From Terebella lapidaria (Eukaryota; Annelida; Polychaeta; Terebellida; Terebellidae), in contig OX424559.1 in NCBI GenBank assembly GCA_949152475.1, forward strand, positions 20,615,809 to 20,679,808: a stretch of 64,000 nucleotides of DNA, written 5' to 3'. Both the position numbers and the translations under genes were made by a program. Below, one piece after another: positions 14,009 through 23,086 of this stretch (the stretch's first letter is position 1; each line of letters opens with the position of its first letter). The notes beneath the pieces were generated by a model. The model did no database searches, was not told where the DNA came from, and saw only the letters and a list, made by a program, of their open reading frames with translations.

Positions 14009-14550
14009 TTACACCCCTTCATTAATTCTACGCCCTCGGAATTACCCTACCCGGACCCTACCGTCGCCAAAAACTAACAATAAAAAGCTAAGAAGTCCTA
14101 CAGGGTCAAACCCCAACACTCACACACACACGCCGCGCGACAATGGTAAAACACTTCATACAATAAAAATTCTAACCGTCAAAATAAACGTCATCAGTCA
14201 GTCCGTCAATAGTCGCTACGATGATACATTTACACATACATGCACAACAACGAATGATGAGATATGAATGGAATGTATGAACAAAACTCCTCGACGCTTC
14301 AGAGTGAAACGGAAACTAATTTAGAGTCTATAAACTGAAAAAGAATTGTCTGGATTAACCTTAACTAAATTACATGAATAACAACGTGACCAGGATGATA
14401 TTATTATTTACAACTATTTACATATATATGCTATTTATGGCCGACATAATAAGAGGCCGACATGTCAATAGGCCATCGTGACCAGGATTTTCAGAGGCCG
14501 ACACAATCGAGGCCGGCAATTGTCTGTTTGTCACCACTGGGCCGAAACGT
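14009..14550 (-). other. 3' untranslated part and polypurine tract of the LTR element
   Basis: The minus strand reads gaaggggtg close to the inner edge of the 3' LTR (plus 14013-14022), a likely polypurine tract that primes plus-strand synthesis in this family. The remaining ~500 bp is non-coding. It holds several GGCCG motifs near 14450-14540 and no other recognisable feature. Confidence 0.6.
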
Positions 14551-17229
14551 TCACTCCTTCTGGCCTCGCTTGCCAGCAGGAGGTGGTGGTGGTGCCGGCG
14601 ACGCCTGCCGCATCAGTTGTTGTTGCTCCTCTGGTGGCAGACGGGGCAAAATCGACACAATAGTGGCGAGCAGGTCGCCCGGGATAGTGGTACCCGAGTC
14701 ACTTTGTGTCGTGGCCGTATCCGTTGAGGTCGAAACTGGGGCCGACTGTTCCAGGTGTGTCACCCGGGCACGTAACTGTTCGTTTTCCTGCCGCAAATCC
14801 TCATTTTCGTCCTCGAGACGATGCAACTGCCGACGTAAGTGGTCGGTCTCTTCCTCGAGCCGATCAGGGAAGGTCGGGAGATGCCGTTCATGAAGGACTC
14901 CCATCCCGAATCCCACAGAGAGGCCGTTATATTCAGCCTGCCGAATATGTTGGTCCATGGCTTCTAGATAGAAGCGCCGGATCTCCCGAAAATGTTGGTG
15001 CGCCATGTCGTCGGCGCGGGCCAAATATAAAGTCGGAAGATGCTCGCTCTTCCGGGCCGGCAAGATCAACGGGTCAGCGTTGTGGGCCGCCTGGGTGATA
15101 TGGGACTCCCAGTGCTCCTCGTGGACACGGGGAAGATTCGGAAGCTGGTTCGCTTCCCGACTCCTGAGTGGGTTGGCCAGATCCGGGTTCTGCCCTGGCA
15201 GGGCCTGTAGGCCGGGAATCATACGAGTGGACAACCGAGTCCCGTGTTGCTGCACGAACTGGATATCAGCCGAAAATTCTCCTGAGCCGTGAAACGGCAG
15301 CCGTTCATCTAAGTCTCTGTGGAGAGGTTCTAGAGACTCAGGCTCGTCGTACTGTAGTCGCGGCCGATCAGCAGCCGAATCCTTGGTGACGACCGTTTGA
15401 ACGATCTCCATGCTGCCGTCCAGATATGGAGGTTCGTCCGTCTGGAGGACCGTTCGCCTGGACGGAAGGGGCGAATCCTCACGGTCGCTGACCGAGGCCG
15501 AAATCGATTCGTGGTGGGCTTCCTCCGCAGCCGGCTGTAGAGGTGGAGGAGAGTCCCGCGACTGGGCCGTAACTTCTTTCCGGTCGGTCTCCTGACCTGT
15601 CGGAGGCGTTGCCGACAAAGGAGGGAATTCCTCCGGTGGGGGAACCAATCCTTCCCTCACGCGATAGTCTGTTACATTCGTCGCCGTAGGCCGCTCTACC
15701 ACAAGTTTCCGTGGGATAATATCCGAAGGCCGAGTCTGCATCTGAGCCGTCACAGGAGTGGACTGAGCCGATGGCTCCGAAACCACGGAGCTGGGAGGCT
15801 TGAGTGCGTCCGTTTGGTAGGCGACTGGCCGAGTAAAGAATATCGTGCTAGGCCGACGTACGGTCACCCAGCGATTCATCGCCATGATGTCGTTCACCAT
15901 CCGAGCTAGGCGATCCTCCTCCGCTCGGGTTGAAGGCCGAAGGTATTCAAGGCGTCGGAGCACTTGATGAATTTCCGGGGCCGAATTCGGGGGATACTGG
16001 TCGAACAGTCGAGGCGCCATGTGCCAAATCCCGAAAGTCAATACTCTGTTGACATCCCGTCGGAAAATTGGAATGTCGGCCGGAACACGTGGGGGCCGGT
16101 AATTTGGGCTGGGCTGCATGTCTACGCGGCAGCGTAGCGCGAACCGTTGTAGCATAGGGCCGGAAGCGTTGAGCTGTCCCTGCTCAAACAGCGGGAGAAG
16201 GCCGACGTGAGTCTGAGTCGCCTCACTCAGGTGCCGGATCATGTCCTCCGACGTAAGCGTGACGAAATTGTCTTTGGCCGGACAGACGAAAAATCGCAGG
16301 AGCGGAAAATGGTACGCCAGGACGTGGGCGTCCAAATCCGAGGCCGAACGGAACGGTCCACGTCGAGGTACTGTTGGCCATATCCTCCCTGCCTCTCCAT
16401 CCTCCTCTCCGATGCAGAAAGGACACAGATAACGGCCGTCTTCTCTCCTTAATGGTTCCAAGGTCGCCAAATTACCCTCCGTCAGCCGTGAGGGTGCGCC
16501 GAAATTATGTTCATGGCCGTAACCATCATGCCGATTCCGAAGATGGAACGGAACGTCATTCCAATCAATCGGCCGAGCTCCGTACGGGGTGATTGGGGCC
16601 GGAACTAGAGCCATGAGCTCCGATATCTGGCGACGATAAGCCGAAGCACGCGTCACAGGGCCGGAACTAGCGCGTCGTGAATTTCGCGCCGACGGGTGAA
16701 GATTTCTGCCGGACGATGAACTTGCTGACGAGGCCGAAGACTGTGCCGGTGACGTGACGGCACGGGGCCGAACTACCGGCGTTGTTGAGGCCGAAGATAC
16801 TGGGGCAGGTTCGATTGGTGTTATCGCCTGCCGAGCGGGAGCCGATTTTGCCGAGCTGGCGGCTTCCGCCGCGCGTTGAGCCTCCAAGGCTCGACGTACA
16901 ATTTCTCCACCTTCCTCTAACTGCCGAAAACGATCCGGGTCGTCCTCTGAGGTCGGACTCGGGGTGTGCCGGGAGCCGCGTTGCGCCAGCCTTGCCATGA
17001 TTTGGTATCGTGGCTGTTTCTTTGAGCCGGAAGCCGTAACTGTTTGTTCCGAACTAGGTTCGGGGCCGATAGCGGACATTTCATCGTCCGTCAACACGAT
17101 GGGGTTGTCTTGCTCGTCTCCTCGTTCAACAACCTCGACCGTTAACTTAGTGCCGTCAAATTTGATAGATCGGGGCCGACTATCAGCGGAGCCGTCACTG
17201 TCTTTATCATTACTCGGCTTATCCGCCAT
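14551..17229 (-). CDS. Third ORF of the Ty3-type element, unknown function
   Basis: An 892-residue frame sits where some elements carry env. The start chosen is the first ATG, at 17229, in a strong context (gccATGG). There is no signal peptide or membrane segment, so it does not look like an envelope protein. A Cys-x2-Cys ... His-x4-His arrangement (YLCPFC ... DLDAHVLAYHF) about 270-320 residues in suggests a zinc-binding finger. Near the C-terminus is a strong heptad coiled coil (LRRQLHRLEDENEDLRQENE). Between them are long Pro/Ser-rich, disordered-looking stretches. A nucleic-acid-binding or assembly accessory protein is one guess. I do not recognise the family. Confidence 0.75.
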   Translation of the reverse strand: MADKPSNDKDSDGSADSRPRSIKFDGTKLTVEVVERGDEQDNPIVLTDDEMSAIGPEPSSEQTVTASGSKKQPRYQIMARLAQRGSRHTPSPTSEDDPDRFRQLEEGGEIVRRALEAQRAAEAASSAKSAPARQAITPIEPAPVSSASTTPVVRPRAVTSPAQSSASSASSSSGRNLHPSARNSRRASSGPVTRASAYRRQISELMALVPAPITPYGARPIDWNDVPFHLRNRHDGYGHEHNFGAPSRLTEGNLATLEPLRREDGRYLCPFCIGEEDGEAGRIWPTVPRRGPFRSASDLDAHVLAYHFPLLRFFVCPAKDNFVTLTSEDMIRHLSEATQTHVGLLPLFEQGQLNASGPMLQRFALRCRVDMQPSPNYRPPRVPADIPIFRRDVNRVLTFGIWHMAPRLFDQYPPNSAPEIHQVLRRLEYLRPSTRAEEDRLARMVNDIMAMNRWVTVRRPSTIFFTRPVAYQTDALKPPSSVVSEPSAQSTPVTAQMQTRPSDIIPRKLVVERPTATNVTDYRVREGLVPPPEEFPPLSATPPTGQETDRKEVTAQSRDSPPPLQPAAEEAHHESISASVSDREDSPLPSRRTVLQTDEPPYLDGSMEIVQTVVTKDSAADRPRLQYDEPESLEPLHRDLDERLPFHGSGEFSADIQFVQQHGTRLSTRMIPGLQALPGQNPDLANPLRSREANQLPNLPRVHEEHWESHITQAAHNADPLILPARKSEHLPTLYLARADDMAHQHFREIRRFYLEAMDQHIRQAEYNGLSVGFGMGVLHERHLPTFPDRLEEETDHLRRQLHRLEDENEDLRQENEQLRARVTHLEQSAPVSTSTDTATTQSDSGTTIPGDLLATIVSILPRLPPEEQQQLMRQASPAPPPPPAGKRGQKE

Positions 17230-18613
17230 GGCGGAAGCCGCAAACAAATGTCACTTCACACAGCTAGGCCGACTGTAGTTTTTATTCCAAATATCCGACA
17301 ACTTCTCACAAACTTCACCAGTTCAATGTCATTAAATGCCATGTAAATATCCGAAAAGTGTTCCGAATCAATACAAAGTTTTTCTCCGTATCTGATCGAG
17401 CTCCTGCTGCTTCAGAAGTTCAGGCGCAAATGACCTACTTGCCGTTAATTTCCACTGCCGTACACTGAGATACTTATCTGTATCCCAATTCCACGAATCG
17501 GGCCGGGGGGCGCTCTCTGCCGATATACAAAAACGTCTTTACGCTGTATCCCATTGTTCCAAGTGTATCTGCAACAAGGCGGGCCGTCGTCAAGGAAACG
17601 CTGGTCGATCTCTCTCTGACCAATCTGGGTCAGTCCATTACGACAGTAGGGGGATCCTCACACTGTCCATTTTTCCGAATGTCCATCTGCCGTCCCCTGG
17701 ATTACACGTTCCTATACATTGTCTATTTGTGCTAATCGACTGTTCGAATTACTGGGCTCTTTTTGCCCGACGACTCACTATTGTCTTTATCAGGGGAGAT
17801 TTCATGTGGGTGCTGTAAACAGCTTAAATGTTTATCTGCGCTCGTGCGAACCTTGTGAACTGATTCTTTGATCGTTCCTTTTCTCTCAGAGTTAGCGCAC
17901 AATAAACTAACGGCCGAATTGCTGTTTCACAGACGACACACAGTTATTAAAGGCTGAGACATTAATGTCAATCACTCACAGGGGCGGACTTCGTTCCATT
18001 CATTTTCAGCCAGTTCACAAGACAACGGGGCCGCTAATATTGTCGGGGTCGAAATTGCAATGATCAGGGTCGGTCACACCGTGGCGCTTTGAATATTTTT
18101 GGGTGATGAATTTGATGACAGGCCGCATCTTGGTATGATAGCTATTTAGTGACTGGTTCCCGTACCACTGGGCCGTTCCTCCGAATACTACATGGAGTGG
18201 GTAGAGGCTCGGTCGACGCAAACCCCCGGAACGAATCACACTACCACCTCTTCGACAACTAAGTGGCCTTACTCACGGCGTGACATGAATTATTATCCTC
18301 TTCGGCTGACACATGGATAGAATCTGACATGATAATCTTAGTTAGTGCGTAACACACGCGGAACAATAGCATACGTTATACGGGGTCGAAACACATATCA
18401 TAATGCAATCAATTTTTCACCAGCATCGTAATTATGAAATCATATCAAGTGTATATATATCGAATTCGCCTCACTGACATCTTGTACATATTAAATGCAT
18501 ATATATATTGTTATTGTAATATATTATATTATTATGGGAAAGACATGATATCATAGTCCATTAGACATGCATAATTCATCATCAATAGCATCAATCAGAT
18601 AACAAGGCCGGGG
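17230..18613 (-). other. Spacer between pol and the third ORF of the LTR element
   Basis: About 1.4 kb with no sizeable conserved frame. It contains repeated GGTCG/GGCCG motifs like the rest of the element. It may hold a promoter or splice signals for the third ORF, but I cannot point to a specific site. Confidence 0.5.
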
Positions 18614-21600
18614 TTATCTGTAGCGGGCCGGTCTGCGTGCGTTGCGTTTGGGTCGACTTGGTCGTGCAGGCGGGGGCGTAGCCTCGCTTGTCTCGGGGTC
18701 GGATGATATCACAGGCGTTTGCCTGCGTGTCTTGCGTGCCGGTTTTGGTGTGTCGGAACTTGATCTGCGTGATCTTTTCCGTTGCCGATGACGACTTGAG
18801 CCGGATGAAGTTGGAGATCGCGATTTACGATCTTGGGCCGCTGACGAGTCAGACTCAGCTGTTTGGTCTGTATCTGTATGCCGATCTTGCACTGTGACCT
18901 CCCAGGGGTAGTAGAACTCCTTGAGGAGCCCCAGGGGGTCGGCCGATTGCTCTGAGCCGGATTTACTTGACGACGTCGAAGGTCGTACAGGGTCGGAATA
19001 GATGTGAGCCGCTTGGTTGTCACCTTCGTACGGTTTGAGTACGTCCAGATGAACAACACGAGTGTTCCGAGGGTTGGAAACCAAGGCGATCCGGTAATCT
19101 ACCTCGGTCACACGGTCGACGATCCTCCAGGGACCAGTCCAAGGCCGAGCGAACTTATTATTCTGCGTGAGGGGCAGATAATAATATCGGACCAGTTCTC
19201 CTGGTTGGAACTGTGGTCGAGGCTTGGCGTGGGCGTCATAACCCATCTTCTGCCGAATTGCCGCTTTCTCAAGATGGTCCTGAGCGAAACCGTGAGCCGT
19301 CCTGATCGCTTGCCGTAAATACTCCACATACTCCGGACCACACGGAGGTAGAGGTTCGGGGTCGTAAGTCGGGAACATGAGGTCGACTGGCAAGTTACAC
19401 TCGTGCCCGTACACCATCAGATGCGGGGTGCATCCCGTGGACGAGTGTACTGAGGTTCGATAGGCCATTAACACAAATGGCAGGTGCACGTCCCAGTCGT
19501 TCGCACGATCGCTGACGAATGCACTCAGCATGTTGAGCAATGTCCTGTTGAATCGCTCAACCTGGCCGTCGCTCTGAGGTCGATATGGGGCCGTGCGGAT
19601 CTTCTTAGCGCCCAGAAGACGCACGACATGCCGAAATAGAGCCGACTCGAACTCGGTGCCCTGGTCGCTATGGATTGCCTTGGGGACGCCATGATAAACT
19701 ATCCATCTGTTTACCAGGATGTCGGCAACATTTTTGGCGGTATGTCGCCGCAGCGGGAAGGCGTCCGTATATTTCGTGAAATAGTCCGACACAACAAGGA
19801 TATACCGATGGCCTCTTCCCGTGACTTTGTGGGTGTCGAGAATGTCCATCGCGATCCGGTCGAAAGGCGCTCCTGTCGGCAACTGTGTCAGAGGCGATCG
19901 TTTTGGGGCCGGTTTTCCTTTGCGGGTGACACATTGCGAGCAGCGGGCACACCAGCGGGTGACATCCAGTGCCAGGCCGGGCCAGTAGAATCGGCGCCTG
20001 ACTCTCTCGATGGTTCGCTGAATGCCGAGATGTCCGACAATCTTCAGGTCATGAAGTTGGTGCAAAACCTGCGTTCTGAGTGCTACGGGTAGCACGGTTT
20101 GCACCACAGGCCGTCCAGCGGGGTCGGGTTTTACGTGCCGAACTAGTACCCCGTCTTGTAGCGCCAGGAGGCTCCATCTGGAAACAAGTGTTTTTACCTC
20201 CTCCCCATGGCGCGCTACCTCCTTAGAGTCTGGTTTAGTGCCGATCAACATCCACTGTCGCACTTTTCCGACGCTCGGGTCGGCTTGCTGTGCCGCGACA
20301 ATGTCCTGAGCCGAATAGTCCGAAAGCCACTTTTGCCCATCAAGTGTGGCGTCCAAAGCACGGACTCGAACAACTTGGCGTGCCGAAACTAGTTGGGGCA
20401 AGACCGGTGATGTTATGGAATCACTGTTCAGGAGGTCTGCCCTTGTCTTAGCCGAAACAACAGTGATCCGACGAACTGGAAGTTCTCCGGAACTTGTCTC
20501 TGTGTCGGTCGGAGGGGTGTCGAGTCGTCCGGGACAGTCTTGGTGTTTGCAACTGTGACACCGTGACAAGCCGTCTGCGTTGCCGTGAAGTTTGCTGGGC
20601 CGATGCTTTATCTTGAAGTCGTATTGCTGCAACTTAGCGAGCCACCTGGCGAGCATGCCGTCCACGTCGCTGTAGTTCTTGAGCCACCTCAAGGAGCTGT
20701 GGTCGGTCCGGAGGAGGAACTTCCTACCCCAAAGATAATGCCGATAATGTTGAACCATTTCTACCACTGCCAGCAGTTCTCGGTACGTGGTACAATAGTT
20801 CCGTTGGGTCCGGGATAGGGTTTTGCTGGCAAACCCGATGGGGATTTCTTTCCCGTTGACCCTCTGTGAGAGTGCGCCTCCCACAGCGTAGCCGCTAGCG
20901 TCCGTGTCGAGGATGAAGTAATCATCCGGACTCTGGGTCGGATGCGCGAGCTTAGGCGCCTGGATGAGAGCGTCGCGGAGCCGCCGAAAAGCGCGTCGCT
21001 GAGCCGGTCCCCAAGTGAAATGACATTCACCTCGGGTGAGTGCTACGAGAGGTTCGGCGATCTCAGCATAGTCCTTGATGAATCGCCTGTGGTAATTGGC
21101 GAAACCAAGGAAAGATCTGACATCGGAGATCTCGCACGGGGTCGGCCATTCTCTGATGGCTTTGACCTTGTTGGGGTCGACACGGATTCCTTGGCCGCTC
21201 ACTATAAACCCCAAGTACAAAATTTCCCTCTGGAACAGTTCACACTTCTTGGGTTGAAGCTTCAGGCCTGCCGATCTAATCCGATCCAGGACCGCCTCCA
21301 GGTTTGCGAGTGCCTGATCGAATGTTCTGCCGTAAGCGATGACGTCATCCAGGAAACACATACACCGTGTCCACAAGTATCCACGGAGTATGGTTTCCAT
21401 CAGCCGTTCAAATGTTGCCGGTGCATTGCTGAGGCCGAATGGCATAACCTTAAACTGGTATAGTCCTTTCCTTGTCGCAAAGGCAGTTTTCGGTCTGTCT
21501 GTAGGGTCGACTTCGACTTGCCAGTAGCCGGAAGCCAAGTCCAAGGCCGAAAAGTATGTAGCGCCCGCCAGGGCGTCATGAGTGTCCTGAATGTTGGGCA

Positions 21601-23086
21601 ACGGATATGAATCCTTGCGGGTGACGTCATTCAGGAGCCGATAATCGACGCAAAATCTTACTTGGCCGTTCTTTTTACGCACGAGCACCACCTGTGCGCT
21701 CCAGGGCGAATCTGACGGCTCAATGCACCCCAAGCGAAGCATCTTGTCGACCTCCTCATCTATGATGCTCTGTTGCGCCTGAGGGACGCGTCGTTGACGT
21801 TGCAACTGTCCGTCCGGGTGCATGAAGGTGTCCTGATATTGATGGATCAGGTTAGCGCAACGCCGGTGTTGTTCTGGCGCTAGTCCGGCGCGATCCACCA
21901 TCTCTTGTAGATGTGGCGGCAGGTCGCGGTAGTGACTGGCGTCGGCTGTGGACAGGTCGGGCTCCTCTCCGGGTGTTGGTAGAGCTCCGACAACACTCTC
22001 GATCGGACTGGCTATGGCGACAGGGTCGGATCGAGTAAGTGTAATACTGGTATCTGCCGTGTTGACTACAGACACCTTTACACATTGTCGGTCCAAGGTC
22101 GTTAATGTTCTTCCCATGATGAGGTCAGTGTCCTCGGGAAAAGCCGTCAGTGGTTGAATCATCCGTGGATGCTGCCGAACTCGAACTCTGGAGGTCGGGA
22201 TTAGCTCTACGATCGCCTCGCTCCGTGCGGGGACGGTGACGGCTCGGCGCACTGCCATTCTAACAACATTGGCTTCAATGTCCTTGTGCGCAAACAGGAT
22301 TTCTTTGTGTACCTGTATTGTTCCTGCGCAGTAATTCACTACAGCGTGAGCTTGCCGGAAAAAGTTCATGCCGAGTATCATGGCGTCGTGGATGTCGGCT
22401 ACACAAAATGTCACCATCATGTGGTTGGTCCCGACCTGAATTGGGAGGTCGAGCAGTCCATCGATTGGACTTGACTGTCCGTTGACGTCACGAATCGTGG
22501 CCGAAGTAGGCTGTAGCTGTCGTTGATCGGCGGGGACGTGTCGGAGCTGATCGCGTCGGAGCAAAGAGATTTGCGCTCCGGAGTCGAGCACAGCTTGTAT
22601 TGTCTTATCCCCGACACGTACCGATAACTTCCAGCACTCATGTGCCGCTCTCGAATTGTCTATGACGGCCGGAATTGCGGGGTCGTCCGGCGGTGGCTTG
22701 AAGAGTGTGTGCAGCGGCGGCAATCTGGATTCCGGTCCAAATGGGAACGCGTAGAACCCTCCGTCATCGGAGATCCACTCCACCTCAGACATACTATCTG
22801 TTCCGGTGCCGTTGGCGGTCGGGGGCGACACCCCTTCAGGACGACGATTTTCCCGTGGAGGCCGTTGTGGAAGTGGCGCGGACACCCCTTCATGAGGGCG
22901 AGCCGGCTTTGGGGTCAGAGTTCGACACTTGGTACACACCCCTTCAAGGAGCTGAGGTGTGGGCTGGGCCGGCTGTGGGATCGTAACTGTTGGTACTGTT
23001 GGTTTGGTAGTTACGACAACCGCAGGTGTGGAGCATGTAACATTGTTCTGTTGCCCGGAAGGTCCTTGCTCCGCAGCACCTTCCAC
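18614..23086 (-). CDS. Pol polyprotein of the Ty3-type element
   Basis: A frame of about 1490 residues with, in order: an aspartic protease (LDSGAQISLL), a reverse transcriptase with the CMCFLDDVIAYG active-site motif, RNase H (FILDTDASGYAVGGALS, LRTDHSSLRWL), and an integrase with its zinc-binding H-H-C-C (HDLKIVGHLG ... CARCSQC), the D-D-E core (MDILDTH, HSDQGTEFES, PQSDGQVERFNRT) and a GPF/Y-like module (WTGPWRIVDRV). The C-terminus is Arg/Ser/Pro-rich. The frame is -1 relative to gag and overlaps its end. No ATG marks its beginning, so expression by -1 ribosomal frameshifting, known in this family, is likely. The stated upper edge is therefore only where the frames meet. Confidence 0.95.
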   Translation of the reverse strand: MEGAAEQGPSGQQNNVTCSTPAVVVTTKPTVPTVTIPQPAQPTPQLLEGVCTKCRTLTPKPARPHEGVSAPLPQRPPRENRRPEGVSPPTANGTGTDSMSEVEWISDDGGFYAFPFGPESRLPPLHTLFKPPPDDPAIPAVIDNSRAAHECWKLSVRVGDKTIQAVLDSGAQISLLRRDQLRHVPADQRQLQPTSATIRDVNGQSSPIDGLLDLPIQVGTNHMMVTFCVADIHDAMILGMNFFRQAHAVVNYCAGTIQVHKEILFAHKDIEANVVRMAVRRAVTVPARSEAIVELIPTSRVRVRQHPRMIQPLTAFPEDTDLIMGRTLTTLDRQCVKVSVVNTADTSITLTRSDPVAIASPIESVVGALPTPGEEPDLSTADASHYRDLPPHLQEMVDRAGLAPEQHRRCANLIHQYQDTFMHPDGQLQRQRRVPQAQQSIIDEEVDKMLRLGCIEPSDSPWSAQVVLVRKKNGQVRFCVDYRLLNDVTRKDSYPLPNIQDTHDALAGATYFSALDLASGYWQVEVDPTDRPKTAFATRKGLYQFKVMPFGLSNAPATFERLMETILRGYLWTRCMCFLDDVIAYGRTFDQALANLEAVLDRIRSAGLKLQPKKCELFQREILYLGFIVSGQGIRVDPNKVKAIREWPTPCEISDVRSFLGFANYHRRFIKDYAEIAEPLVALTRGECHFTWGPAQRRAFRRLRDALIQAPKLAHPTQSPDDYFILDTDASGYAVGGALSQRVNGKEIPIGFASKTLSRTQRNYCTTYRELLAVVEMVQHYRHYLWGRKFLLRTDHSSLRWLKNYSDVDGMLARWLAKLQQYDFKIKHRPSKLHGNADGLSRCHSCKHQDCPGRLDTPPTDTETSSGELPVRRITVVSAKTRADLLNSDSITSPVLPQLVSARQVVRVRALDATLDGQKWLSDYSAQDIVAAQQADPSVGKVRQWMLIGTKPDSKEVARHGEEVKTLVSRWSLLALQDGVLVRHVKPDPAGRPVVQTVLPVALRTQVLHQLHDLKIVGHLGIQRTIERVRRRFYWPGLALDVTRWCARCSQCVTRKGKPAPKRSPLTQLPTGAPFDRIAMDILDTHKVTGRGHRYILVVSDYFTKYTDAFPLRRHTAKNVADILVNRWIVYHGVPKAIHSDQGTEFESALFRHVVRLLGAKKIRTAPYRPQSDGQVERFNRTLLNMLSAFVSDRANDWDVHLPFVLMAYRTSVHSSTGCTPHLMVYGHECNLPVDLMFPTYDPEPLPPCGPEYVEYLRQAIRTAHGFAQDHLEKAAIRQKMGYDAHAKPRPQFQPGELVRYYYLPLTQNNKFARPWTGPWRIVDRVTEVDYRIALVSNPRNTRVVHLDVLKPYEGDNQAAHIYSDPVRPSTSSSKSGSEQSADPLGLLKEFYYPWEVTVQDRHTDTDQTAESDSSAAQDRKSRSPTSSGSSRHRQRKRSRRSSSDTPKPARKTRRQTPVISSDPETSEATPPPARPSRPKRNARRPARYR

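Noticed and set aside
14551-17229. Envelope gene of an errantivirus-like element
   Set aside because: No signal peptide, fusion peptide, furin site or membrane anchor; zinc-finger and coiled-coil features instead.
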